DNA of 64,000 bases. Source: Mytilus californianus. Taxonomy: Eukaryota; Mollusca; Bivalvia; Mytilida; Mytilidae. Location of the stretch: positions 43,713,278-43,777,277 of the forward strand of contig NW_026262701.1 of the NCBI RefSeq assembly GCF_021869535.1, read 5' to 3'. Both the position numbers and the translations under genes were made by a program. Shown here in pieces: positions 12,470-24,600 of the stretch (position 1 is the first letter of the stretch; the number at the start of each line of letters is the position of its first letter). Under the pieces are notes generated by a model. The model searched no databases. It was not told the DNA's origin and saw only the letters and a list, made by a program, of their open reading frames with translations.

Positions 12470-13880
12470 ATTCTTGCATATATTATTTCATCAATCTATA
12501 AAATTTTCAAGATTTATATGATTTCTCGAGCTCATTAACTGTTGAAATTTACTGTGTACTGTTGAATTAAAGTGTAACAGGACTTAGAGAACAGCAATTT
12601 TGTAACATTTTTTACTTTAATTGCTAAAGGCACTACATGGCGTAATATAATGATATTCATCGCCGATTTTATTCATATCGCAAAGATGATCAAACAAATC
12701 ATTTTTGATATGTTGTGCCATCATTCCGTCTGATATCGACGAATTCCAAATCGCCATTTGCATAATAATTTTTTTTATTTCTTTGCAACTTGAAAAACAA
12801 TACTTTAAACTAAAAACCGGTTTTTAAAATTCCTTAATAAGGCATTTACTGATTTAGGAGAAGTGCAGTAAAAAAAACATTCACATGACACCAATTAACA
12901 TTCAAAATTAGTCGTGAATGGTTACATACCACAATACATATAAGAGACATGTAATCTTGTTATTTCTAGCATTCAGTTAACTGCTTAAAAGTATAGCTAG
13001 TTTACAATACTCATAATATTTATTTAATTCTGCATTCACAATACAACTTGGTGTCGTCTGTTGTATATGTAAATGTAGAAATAGCTTACAAAATTTTAAA
13101 TGAATACATTTTATCAAAACAAAAATATTCCAAGCCCAAAATTATTGAGCCATAGAAAAAAGATAAAACAAATATCTAACTGACACTCCAAAGCTCAACA
13201 ATTGTGTCTACATTTTTTCTTTTAGATATACCATGCATTGTTAAATAGCAAAAATATACAAAGGTATTTATACGCGGCTAACATTTCTATTTCTTTATTA
13301 TGGATAAATAAAAATTAATATTTATCAAGTGTATTTAGAAATATAAGCAATTTTGTTTAATAACATTTGTTTTAACATGATATGTTTAAGTTGAAATTTT
13401 CAACAGTATTCATAAAATGTTTTTACATTGTTTGTAAAATCTCTCTATTCTCATAAAACAACACAGTTTAACCCGCATATATTAACATATATTTGTTTAA
13501 ATAATGTTAACTCAAATTCAAGTTCATCACAGATAGAGCTAACACCAAATATCATTTTTCTAGAAGAAAGAAAACTTTTCAAAAATATTGCAACTAAGGA
13601 TGTCTAACATCAATTTAACAAGCAATAAATTTCTATAGAATAATGTTCCAGATTTGACATAATGGTGTATAGTATGAATATAACGGACAACTTATTCTTA
13701 TGCTTTTTACATTCATCCACCTTTTTTTCTAAATTTGACGATAAGTCGTGACATGCGATTCGTCAGTCTGTCCGCCAAGTCGTCCTGCTTTCCCACATTT
13801 GCATATATTACTGCTGATGAACCGCCTGACAGAATGAAACTCTCACAGAAGTTTACCCACCTGAAGTGCTATGGTACCTC
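12470..13880 (+). repeat. Intronic segmental duplication, unit 1
   Basis: Collinear with 14870-16580. Shared landmarks include 'atatcgcaaagatga', 'tgtgccatcattccgtct', 'catttgcataata', 'attcaagttca', 'caaaaatattgcaa', 'tgacataatggtgtata', and a 'gtctgtccgcc'/'atgtctgcc' stretch near the end. Divergence is substantial, so the duplication is old. No exon is conserved between the units. Confidence 0.75.
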
Positions 13881-14560
13881 GTATTGTGTTTTTTGATTGA
13901 TTATTTTTTAATTTTCCTTTTACCAAAACATGGGGTTTGCGATTGCTTTTTTTTTTTGTACCCATTTTAAATCTGCAACTCCTCTTATCCTCCTAATTAT
14001 AATTTAAAGAAACTTTCACACAATCTTTATAATGTAATGCCATTGAGTACCACTTTTTACGTTTTTTTAATCTGAATTATTTTGTGGATTTCTTTAACTA
14101 AAAATGACCTTGCCATTGATTTAGTTTCGGGGTATCCAATTTGTCTAAACCCCAAATCATAATTTGGTAAAACTTGTTAAACAATCTTTACAATAAAATG
14201 CTATTGTACACTTGTTATTTTAATTTGTTGGTCGGAATTATTTATTGAGCTTCCCTTACTAAAACGTGGAACTTGTCAATGTCTTATTTTGGGAAACCTA
14301 TTTGGTATTCGCAACTCGTCATGCAGCCTTAATGATAATTTAATAAAAATTTCAAAGAATCCTTACCATGTATTGCCATTGATTATCTTTTTTGATCGGT
14401 TTTAGTTTTTCGGTTTTCATAACAAAAACATGGACTTTGCCATTGCTATGTTTGAGGGAACTTATTTTGTATCCGCAACTCCTAAACCCCGTACAACAAT
14501 TGCAAGTTATTAAAACTTTCTCACAATCCTAACCACATGATACTTTTGTACTTTTTCATT
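13860..14560 (+). repeat. Four-copy tandem repeat of about 165 bases
   Basis: Units repeat 'atggactttgccattg', 'tccgcaactcctaa', 'ctttcacacaatcttta' and 'atgccattga' at spacings of roughly 160-175 bases. Each unit is degenerate. The array follows directly after a GTCTGTCCG-type tract at 13763-13780, so it is probably the multi-unit body of a GACGG-tailed repeat in reverse orientation. Confidence 0.7.
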
Positions 14561-14869
14561 AAATTTATTTACGCAGTTTCCTTCCGCAAATCATATGCAC
14601 ACCACAGTACTCATTATATCACATTCTCCCAAGATAGAAGTTTAGGACATAGCAAACTGTTTTACAAGGGGATAAAAGCACAGAAAAAAAATGAATTTCT
14701 TTATTTAAGATATTTAAAATAATGCAGACACTGAAACATAATGACTATTTACATAACAATGCAGCAACGACATGTTGATCATGTCCAACCACGTCAGGTT
14801 ATCAATGATTGCAGGCAACATCATAACACTCCATTGTGTGGTCTTCTTCACGTTTAAATGGCTGTTACT

Positions 14870-16584
14870 ATATCTTTTTATTAATCTACACAATTTGTCA
14901 AGATCTTTATGATTTCTGGACCTTATTAATTGTTGAATTTTTTAAGTTTTAGGAGTAAGAGTACAACAATGTTGTAATACTTTTGTTCTTCCTTTGCTAA
15001 AGTATAACATTGTATTACATGACGTAATAATATAATAATACTCATTACCAATTTCATTAATATCGCAAAGATGACGAAACATATAATTTCTAGAAATGTT
15101 GTGTCATCATTCCGTCTCAATGGATGTCGTTTACGTCCTACATCGGCATTTGCATAATAAAACATGATTATAAACTTGCAACTAGGAAAAAACATGTTTT
15201 CATATTTAACAACGGTTTTAGAAATTCCTTAACAAGGCATATAGGTTACACTTCTTTAAATAAAGACAATGCAATTCCCCAAAGGAACTCCTTTTATGGC
15301 TAAAACTGTGCCACTTTTACATTGAAGTTTCGTAAAAGATGATATCCTAGATTGGACAGTTTATATGAACTACTACTTTTTTCTAAGGTCAAAACAGGGC
15401 TGTGTGGCATATTTTCAACATTTATATGTCTGGAACTTCTAAGAGTTTGAACTTATACTAAAATTCTGTACTACCCCTCCCTCTATTTTTGGTCTTCCTC
15501 AGAATTCAATTTCGCTGCTATCCATGTGTATCTATACTGGTAACATTCTCAAGGTGTGTTTCTACGGGATGAAGAATAAAGATCATATCTTGGAACCAGT
15601 AGGTAAACAAAACAAAATATCTATGAATATTAATTGACAGACATGAACCAACAACAACCACTTGACTACATGCTCCTGACTTGGGAATGGCACATAAAAA
15701 ATGTAGCGGGGCTAAATATGTCTGTGAGCGCTCAACCCTCCCCTTACCTGGGACAGTGGTGTAACAGCACAACATAAGAACAAATCAGTAGCAATTAGCT
15801 TAACTCAAAAGATCGGTACGAGGCACAAAAACAACTAACATTAATTAGAACAATAGAAACTAAGCACCTAAACAAGAGTACTTGCAGTTTCTGAAACCTA
15901 GTTTAAAACCAATTAGAACTTACAAATACATCATATTTTCCGAGACAACCGTATCAATCAGAACACCTCCAATGGATTTAGTGTAAAGATATCATAAACA
16001 GTCTGAGAAACGCATGACATTGTGCAGTGCCAAAATAATAGTAAATAGTATTGACAAGATATAGAATAATGAAACATTGTTTATAAAGTCTCTTTTTTCT
16101 CATTTAACAACACAGTGTCATGCACATATATTAAAACAAATATTTGTTTAAATAACGTCAACTCATATTCAAGTTCACCACAGTAAGCGATAACGGAAAT
16201 TATATTTTTTTCTTTCTTAAAGAATTTATAAATCGTTCAAAAATATTGCAAAAATAGAAGCAGAGGAAAGCTGTTCTCCCTGTCTAACACCCATTAAACA
16301 AGCAATTATCTCTATTGAATACTATTCCAGATGTGACATAATGGTGTATATTATAAATAATTCTGAAAAGTTGTTCGTTTGTTATACTACATGAAAATTC
16401 TCCCTTTTTTGTCAAGTGGGCGGTATGTAGTGATAAACGAATTCGCCCGTATGTCTGCCAACTCGTCCTTCTGTCACACTTTTGTATTCATTTCTGTTCA
16501 TGAACCGCTTAAAAGACTTTTGTGAAACTTTCACAAAGGTTTATTCACCTGATATACTTATGCACCTCCTAATGTGTTTTTTCT
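14870..16584 (+). repeat. Intronic segmental duplication, unit 2
   Basis: Second copy of 12470-13880, interrupted by about 800 bases of extra sequence (about 15245-16030) that includes a dispersed repeat. It abuts segment A exactly where A becomes similar to segment C. Confidence 0.7.
15590..15795 (+). repeat. Abundant dispersed mussel repeat, fragment
   Basis: Second-half fragment of the family at 4655-4835, with 'ccaacaacaaccacttga', 'ctcctgacttgggaatgg', 'agcggggctaaa' and 'tcccctta'. It lies in the insertion that distinguishes duplication unit 2 from unit 1. Confidence 0.7.
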
Positions 16585-17604
16585 TAATAATCTTATCGAA
16601 AAGAGAAAGTTTGGTACACCTATTTACACTCAAGCATCGTTTGAGTTGACTGTTTTGTTTTGAAAACGTATAAAGCAAATATATTTGTTACATCATCTCT
16701 CTCCAGATTCTTCTATTTTTTTTTTATGTATATTAAGGCTACATGATAATGTAACAACATTAAACATTCACAGTACCAAACAATTAAATATATGGGTGAG
16801 GGGAAATACCTTTCTAATGAGTCATTACAACAGATTAGGTGTGTTTAAATAACAAATATTTACTAAAAGTACTTGACGACAGTCTGTATTCCTGGATCTT
16901 TTTGTGCATAACTTCACAATAAAATTCATTTTTTTTTTGTTCTTGTTATCTAGGATAAGTAGTCTTTATCCTATGATTTTTTTAATCTGCCCTTCCACGA
17001 AATACTAAAATATAAAGTTGTTTTGAGTTTTTTTAACTTTTGAAAAGGCACCTTGACAACCAATCAGACAACAGTTTTAAGTTAACAAAAGACTTTAAAG
17101 CTAGAGACGACTGTCATAGAAGGATCGTAATGATGCCATAGATATAAATTTATCAATTTTGAAGTGCTAAATTGACAGCGTGTCATATCAGCGTGTCATA
17201 TCTACAATGGCTCCCATTAAAAAATATGGCATAATGAGGAGACGATTTTGACAATTAGAATCTTGACTGTATGAGTTCTTCTGCAAGCATTGGTGTTTTG
17301 TTATTGTCATTATTTATTATTGAGTTTTGATTATCTTGGAAATGATTTGGAAAAATTGGTTTACAAAGTTCCTCACAACAGCAAATTGTTAGCTACATTA
17401 ATGACAAAAGAGAAATAGCCAAAATACATCTATTGTCAGCTTTGCTTTATGGGATTGGGACCTTAGTTTCTGTATAATTTCCTTATTAATGAAGGAGAAC
17501 TTTAAAAATGTATAGATTATGAGTCATGACAGTACCAAAGCACTGACTACTGAGAAATGGTTCCGGTCCAGTGCAAGTTAATAAATGAAAACTAAACAAG
17601 TTTC

Positions 17605-17650
17605 GTGCGTCCACAACGCTTGTTTGAGTTTACCTTCTTCGGAAACGGTC
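17605..17650 (-). ncRNA. Decayed hammerhead-like ribozyme motif
   Basis: Read on the minus strand, this aligns with 24555-24600 and with the better motif at 61529-61572. The 5' core is CCGAAGA instead of CTGATGA and GAAA is CAAA, so it should not cleave. It is useful only as evidence that segment A contains a relic of the hammerhead-bearing retroelement family. Confidence 0.45.
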
Positions 17651-19324
17651 AAACCTAAATATCAGTATTAATACGCTACAACGTTGGGAGTCAAAAATGT
17701 TAAATGATTCACGTCATGCAGATAGAATTTAATATCGTATCAAAATGTTTACAACAAAACCGTACATATATTTAAATTTTTAAAGATTAAACTATTTTGT
17801 TTTTCACATATCCATCCCCAAACATGAAAATCTTATTCAGCACTAAACTTTGTTGGGGAAGACAGTTCTTCTTTTTTCGGGGAAAAAGGGGGTGTTGTTT
17901 TGACAGACATCCTTCAATAACACGAATTAATTTGCATATAAAAGGACAAACAAGCCTTTCCGTTAATAAGATATTTTTAAACAAAATGTACCCTAATTTT
18001 TAAATTTTAGCAATTTCTATGAGGCATATATACTTAAATTGTGTGGTCATAAATACGTTATGATGTTTATAGATGTCATACTGTATAATGAAAATAAAGA
18101 TAAGAAACTATTGTTAACATTGCCCTAGTTTGAAATAAACACTGGGAAAATTGGTCCTACCTTTTTATTCATCCCATTTTAATATCACTAAACATAACCG
18201 TAACCTTGAAATGGTGTAATGGCTATCTCGTTTGCTTTTTGTTCATTTAATAGAACTTTATATCAGAGTTGCCATGTCAATCTTTAAACCAAAATGTATG
18301 ACAACAGTACGGACTTAAGGTCCCCCCTTTGTTAATTGTATTCTTGGTGATTTTCCGTTTCCTTGTTTACAATTTGTGAAACTAATACTTTAATTATATT
18401 TTGAAACGATATCAGATCATTAAATATTTTGTTCATGAAATTCCTAATATAAATAGGTTATTCAATCAGCTTACTTTTTATTTGTTTCTTCAATAGAGTA
18501 TAAACAATCAATATATTACGTGTACATATAGTCAATAGAAATATACATCACTCAATGAATAACTGGGATCACAGCATGCAACGGAATCACAGTTTGCAGT
18601 CGGTGTTGACACAAAAAGTAATTGTATCAGCTCATCTCATTACACCCATAAACTTAAGTATACGTGCACAAGCATAATTTGATTTGGATAATTCACAATT
18701 TTTACATTTTAGCTATACCTTTCGTACAATGGAATGTCTCATAAAAATATGCAATGAGGTACACTATTCGAATGTCTTTGATAAGCTTACTACTTTAGCA
18801 GTAAATGAATTACATAAAAGAGATACCAATATCTAATGAAGAACAGACGACGAAAAGATAATAAAGATATTAACACTCTAATGCGTAATTCGGGGGGTTT
18901 CATGTGCCGTTTCATGCTGGTTTTTTACATATCATTTCATTGGCAGTGATATGTATTTTAAGTTTTGGTGTTTATGCATATATAGTCAGATGATCACGCA
19001 AAAACTTGTTCATCTTTGCCCCTTCTCTTATTAATCAATGTGAATTTGCCACGACATTATATAAGCAAGCTAAACTATCAAAGGCAAACTTATTCATTGA
19101 TCGGGTATAGGATTGAATCCTGAATACCATTTTATAATTTTGTGCTTATTTTATATTTTCTCCTGTCCGGGACATGTTCCAAATTTTATATCTCATTCTA
19201 GCCAAAAGAATCATTTTCATAGATGGCGTGAATTGCGTATCACTAAAAGCTTCGCAGCATGATGCAGAGCAACAACCAGCAATGCTTAGCACATTTCTTA
19301 ATGTGATTACTTAATGTTTGGCTA

Positions 19325-19530
19325 CTGTAAATTCAGAAATTATTGCGTGCATTTATTATTGCGATTTTGCCATTTTAGACTTAAATGCGATTTTAATTTT
19401 TACGATTTTGAGAAAAATCCTGTTTAGTTCATATAAAATATTTCAAAATGCGAGTTTAAATTATTGCGTTTACAGCTCTGTCGCATTTGTCGCAATAATA
19501 AAAACCTAGCAATAATTTCTGAATTTACAG
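19325..19530. mobile_element. 206-bp MITE with TA target duplication
   Basis: Terminal inverted repeats of 22 bases, starting CTGTAAATTCAGAAATTA and ending with the exact reverse complement. It is flanked by TA on both sides. Segments B (about 26357) and C (about 40428) show the empty site, 'ggctatatattatgatg', where A has the element. That directly supports insertion of a TA-targeting element, as in Tc1/mariner-derived MITEs. Non-coding. Confidence 0.9.
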
Positions 19531-19916
19531 TATATATTATGATGTTTTTGCCGTGCCGATTCTGGTGTTCTAATTACTGGAAGCTTTAAGTTGGGCAACA
19601 CTAAATGTAGATTTCGTGATTTTGGTCTAAAAGTAAATTAGGTTACCAGACCCTTCCCGTTTTCCTCATGCAAATATGCACTTGAAGGCTTTAGACTATA
19701 CACTTTCTTGTTAAAATTGCCAAATCTTTTTTGTTTAAGAATTAATGTTGTTACGACGTGTAAAATCTATTTATAATCTAAGGATCTATTTCCCTCATAA
19801 AAAGTTGACCTAAGATGGATTTGGTTCTTCTTTTCGTGTCACTGTTGGTCATATATAGCTCCGCCTCAGTTATTCATATTTCTATATATAGTTGACTTTC
19901 GATTTTTTGGTTTACG

Positions 19917-19957
19917 GGTTCCTGATGAATGAATATTCAGAAACGCACTTCAAATGC
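19917..19957 (+). ncRNA. Hammerhead-like ribozyme relic in segment A
   Basis: CTGATGA at 19922-19928, a palindromic stem II (TGAATATTCA), GAAA at 19940-19943, and a TTC where the cleavage triplet would be. Stem III keeps only the A-T pair and stem I is poor, so activity is unlikely. The same motif is in B (26752-26792) and C (40817-40857). Confidence 0.5.
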
Positions 19958-20399
19958 ACTAACAACAATTTCATGCATATTCAGGGCGAATTAAAAATGA
20001 AAATTAATACAATAGGTTGGTTCTGCGATGTAGGCCGACCCAGGATGTACCGCTAAACAATTGAACTGCCACTGCAAATGAACGTTTGCTGGATATCCAG
20101 AAAAGCGCTTCGGACACACAGAATTTATAAAGTGTTCTTTTCATTCATTGGATAGGGTCAAACATTATTCATTGCAACAGGGCACCTACGAACCTCTCTA
20201 ACGTGTGCCACTTTTTCTATACAAGACATCGGATTTAACTTCCACAATTCAACCGGACAAATAAAGTCACCTCTTACCCGTTTCTATGTTGAGCAATCGG
20301 TAATATGGATATTTTTTTCTGAATAACAGTTTTTGAGGTCCTCTTCGCGGTCCGTCGATTTCTTTGAAAAATAATAGAGGGATCGTAATGATGCAATAG

Positions 20400-21065
20400 T
20401 ATGGAACGCCACAGCTGTCTTATGTGGAACTCTGATATTACACTATGTTGTTTTATTATTACTTGATGATATTTTGTTTTTACTTAATATGGTTTTGACA
20501 TTACGTAATGATGTTTTGATATAACTCAATATGGATTAGTCATTACTTAATGATATTTCGATATTACACGATATGGTTTCGTATTGACTTGATATAATTT
20601 TGTCATTACTCAATATGGTTTTGTCATTACTCGATGTGGTTTCACCACTTTTTAATGTGGTTGTGTCATTAGTTAATGTGGTTTTAACATTACTTGATGT
20701 GAATGTGACTTAACGTTATGTAGTTGTTTCATTACATGATGCGGTTTTGTTATTTCGCAATGATGATTTGCCTATTCTTTATATGGTTTTAACATTACGC
20801 AATGATGTTTCAAAATTTGACGATTTTATACTACATGATGTGTTTGTTTCATTATTTGATGTGGTCCTGTCATTCTTTGATGTGGTTATCCCATTACTTG
20901 ATGAGGTAAAACCACGTGACCAATTCGGAAAAAATATGTTCTATTTTTAAATAGATTTCAATATATCGTTTGTTTAATGTGCTTTGGATGGGTATCGCTA
21001 TCCATTGAGTTAAGGTTCAAATTTAAGTTCGAGTGGTTGTTCAGAGTTACTTGGTATGAAAAAGG
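20400..21065 (+). repeat. Left inverted arm of the 3.7-kb element
   Basis: Reverse complement of about 23475-24136. The outer 40 bases are identical between arms. The middle consists of 21-base units; because 21 is a multiple of three, several long open frames run through it on both strands, but these are repeat translations and not genes. Confidence 0.85.
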
Positions 21066-22305
21066 GGAACAGCAGACAATAATAAGAAATAAAGTATTAA
21101 AAAGTTTATAGTATTTCGGACATAATTGTGATATCCCCAAACCACTTGGTCCTGTTGTTTTTATCCTAAGTTCTCAAACGGAAGCAGTATTTTTGTAATA
21201 AATTTGTAAAATATTCCACGGAACCATGTGTCTCGCCTGATATTGCTGCTGTAAGTGTAAAAGCGTCATGTTGATCGGCTGTACATCTATCTATACATTT
21301 ATCGGTAAAAACAAAATTAAAAAAAAAATGTTTTTCTGTAGATGCTTTTTCTTGAAATTGAGGAATAACTCCTATACAAGTTTTAAAACACTTCATGGAG
21401 GTTTACAAAAGTATCATGTCAAAACAGTTTAATTCGGTTTTATTTAACTACAAAAACTGTATGGTTTTCAACAATGAGTAAAACCCATACCCTATAGTAA
21501 GCTATAAAAGGTACCGAAATGAAAAATGTAAAAAACTAGAAACCTAACGATCTATAGATAGATACATAGATACTTTATTCTCTAAAAACTAAATACAAGT
21601 TTACAGAGAAACATACAATATAAATACAGATACAATAGTCGAGGTAAACAAATACAGTATGATATTCTAAAAGTACAAAATTATGATGGCATACATGTTT
21701 AGTAACATGTATAATGAAAGGTTAAACTCAATAGAAATTAAAGAAATTGAGATGGAGACGCCGATGCCACTATCGACGACGAAATATAGGTTTGTTGTGT
21801 CTCACTGCCGCTACATTGATGTCGCAGGCTCGACACAAATCAAAAGACTTGAACTTTATTGTTAACAAATGAAACACTTCAAATCAACTCGCACTAAAGT
21901 TACAGGGAAACGGGGGAGGGGGGCTCGGACTAAGCGACAAAGCATCAATACTAAAACATAAGAATTCTCCGAATTTTTTTTAGCGTAAATGATCATTTGA
22001 ACTTATTCGAATATCAATCTTTTATTTGTAATCAATTGAATTCCCTGATCTACCTCGCACTAATTGAAAAATAAACTTTTTGGAATATCTGTTTCACATG
22101 TGACGACGGACATGTTCCAGTGGTCGTAACCATAATACAGTCATCTTTTCTTGAATGTAAACTACCAAATAAAACCAAATCACTGGGTTTGTACTTTCTC
22201 GAATAACACGACGGATGCCTTTCTGGAGCATCCGAAATCACCCCGATGGATTTATATTACCCAGTCATACCGATCTATTGAATCAGCCAAATGAAACTGT
22301 TTTCT

Positions 22306-22790
22306 ATGCCACCGCAACTGAAAGTTGGGGGGCATATTGTTTTACCCCTGTCTGTCCGTCCGTCCGTCCGTCTGTCCGTCCCATTATGGATATATAGTTA
22401 TTCCGCATAACTCCTCCTACAGTTTGAATCCTAGGAAGTTTTCTTTTTACTATCTGTATGTACATATATTGAAGGTGTGCATGTGGTCAGGGTTTAATGT
22501 TTATTAATATTTGCTCTTTTGGGAGATAGTTGAACTTTGTAATTTTTTGGAAATTTACTTGCATAAGAAGAGCGTTTCCAGATAACTCCTCCTACAGTTT
22601 GAATGCTAGGAAGTTTTCACTCTGCTGGCTGTTTGTACATATATTGAAGGTGTGCATGTGGTCAGGGTTTTATTTTTATTATCTTTTGCTCTTTTTGGGA
22701 GATAATTGAACTTTTTTTTGTCATTTTTGGGGTATAAGCGGTTAAATGTGTTGATTGCGGGGACATCACTTTGTCTAGTTTACATTTTGT
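22306..22790. mobile_element. GACGG-type dimeric insertion in copy 1
   Basis: Contains GTCTGTCCGTCCGTCCGTCC (22350-22370) followed by two tandem units of about 180 bases (22395-22560 and 22575-22735). These share 'aactcctcctacagtttga' and 'ggtgtgcatgtggtcagg'. The related element copy at 31978-34345 lacks this block at the matching place (about 33930), so it is an insertion. Ends are approximate. Confidence 0.7.
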
Positions 22791-23474
22791 CTCGTGTTGT
22801 GCTGTTACACAACTGTAACAGTCCGATGTAAGGTTAGGATTTAGCGCTCACTTACATGTTAAACTCCACCACGTGCACTTTCTTTATGTACCTGCCCAAA
22901 GTCAGTAACATGCAGTTAAATTGTTGTCGTTGTTTAAATGTGTGTCATTTTTTTTGTAGATTGTCTATTTATAAATAAGACCGTTTGTTTTTTCGTTTGA
23001 ATTTTTTCACATGGTGCATGGTGGCCTTTTGTAGCTGACTATACGGTGTGTTGAAGGCTGTACGGTTGCCTATATATGATTTCTTACATCCACTGCATTT
23101 AAACTCTGGTGGATAGTTGTTTCATTGTCAATCACACCACATCTAGCTTTATTTCAACTTCTATGTTGCGTTTTGTATACTGTAACATTGTTTATCTTTT
23201 GTACGCATACCCCGGAGCCCTCTTTATGGAAGCTCGAGCAAAAGTCCTTGTTCCGCGATAAAAAATTTAATTACGAACTCATATAAGATAGCTCGAATTT
23301 CAACTCATTATCTTAATAAATCTAAAGGAGACTTAAATTCGAATCTTACTCAAACTCTACCTCAAAAAGTGACTCAAATTTAATGTTGTAACTAGAACTC
23401 TACCTTTAAATGTGACTCAAACTCGAAGTCCAACTCGAAACTCAATGCTAACTAAAACCTTAATTCTAATAATG

Positions 23475-24136
23475 ACTTGAATTCGAAATCGAAGACTAAC
23501 TCAAAGTTTAACTCAAACAGTAACCCGAACTCTAATTCGATGGATGGTCACACTCATCCAAGGCACATACAACATGGAAATCTATCTAAAAATAGACCAG
23601 GTTTTTTCCAAATTGGTCACGTGATTTTACCTCATCAAGTAATGGGATAACCACATCAAAGAATGACAGGACCACATCAAATAATGAAACAAACACATCA
23701 TGTAGTGTAAAATCGTCAAATTTTGAAACATCATTACGTAATGTTAAAACCATATAAAGAATAGGCAAATCATCATTACAAAATAACAAAACCACATCAT
23801 GTAATGAAACAACTACATAACGTTAAGTCACATTCACATCAAGTAATGTTTAAACCACATTGACTAATGACACAACCACATTAAATAATGGTAAAACCAC
23901 ATCGAGTAACGACAAAACCATATTGAGTAATGACAAAACTATATCAAGTCAATACGAAACCATATCGTGTAATATCGAAATATCATTAAGTAATGACTAT
24001 TCCATATTGAGTTATATCAAAACATCATTACGTAAAGTCAAAACCATATTAAGTAAAGACAAAATATTATCAAGTAATAATAAAACAACATAAACTGATA
24101 TCAGAGTTCCACATAAGACAGCTGTGGCGTTCCATA
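23475..24136 (-). repeat. Right inverted arm of the 3.7-kb element
   Basis: Reverse complement of 20400-21065. The open frame at 23860-24093 encodes a seven-residue periodic peptide (S-N-D-K-T-I type) that merely translates the 21-base units. Confidence 0.85.
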
Positions 24137-24554
24137 CAATAGGGATAAATTTATCGACTTTCAAGAGATAAACTGACAGCGAGTCATCCCTACAATGGTT
24201 TCCTTTTACACGATTGAAAAAAATAGGGGGCATAATTGTGAGATAGTTTTGACAAAGTAGATTCCTTACTGTCTTGATTATTATTTGGAAGATACAATGG
24301 TTTTAGAATGTTACTGACAACATCGAATTGATAGTTATGACAGAAGAGGACTTGAACGGAATAGCCAAATACATCTATTGTCACCTTTGCTTGACGGAAT
24401 TGGGACCGAAGTTTCTGTACAATTTCTAAATTAATGAACGGGGTTCTTAAAATATGTATAAGTTAAAAAAAAATATCGCAGTACCGAGACACTGACTACT
24501 GAGAAATGATATCGACCCAGTGTAAGTAAATAAAATAACAACTTAAAAATGTTC

Positions 24555-24600
24555 GTGCGTCCACATTGCTTGTTTGAGTTTACCTTCATCAGTAACGGTC
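24555..24600 (-). ncRNA. Hammerhead-like ribozyme relic in segment B
   Basis: Minus-strand reading has an intact CTGATGA (24592 to 24586) and a downstream GTGGACGC resembling stem I. The GAAA core element is CAAA, so catalysis is not expected. Same family as 61529-61572. Confidence 0.5.

Larger units (their letters stand above)
16585..20257 (+). repeat. Segment A of a four-copy repeat (A-D)
   Basis: From 'aataatcttatc' to 'caattcaaccggac', A is collinear with segment B (24137-27090) and segment C (38637-41165). Similarity is high over long stretches; 18500-19080, for example, matches 25500-26080 and 39560-40140 almost base for base. A lacks the last 1.2 kb seen in B, C and D. It carries retroelement relics with hammerhead-like motifs (17605-17650 and 19917-19957). 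No gene is apparent; open frames at 17787-18003 occur on both strands and are chance. Confidence 0.8.
20400..24136. mobile_element. Complete 3.7-kb long-inverted-repeat element, copy 1
   Basis: Starts TATGGAACGCCACAGCTGTC and ends with the exact reverse complement. Both sides carry CAATAG (20394-20399 and 24137-24142), and segments A and C show the uninterrupted site. The arms (20400-21065 and about 23475-24136) are largely 21-base tandem units. The interior holds a retroelement-tail fragment (22078-22250), a dispersed repeat (22800-23140), a GACGG-tailed insertion (22306-22790) and a CTCAAACT-rich array (23300-23560). No transposase frame is recognisable, so it is non-autonomous. It could be a foldback-type DNA element; the class is not assigned. 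Partial relatives are at 1-1612 and 31978-34345. Confidence 0.85.

Noticed and set aside
13812-13845. Another hammerhead candidate (CTGATGA followed by GAAAC)
   Set aside because: The bases between the two motifs cannot form stem II and the flanks do not pair; the resemblance is by chance.
23860-24093. 77-codon open frame with a seven-residue periodic peptide
   Set aside because: It is the translation of 21-base tandem units in an element arm. Equivalent frames appear on both strands and in all copies, with no start context or splice sites.
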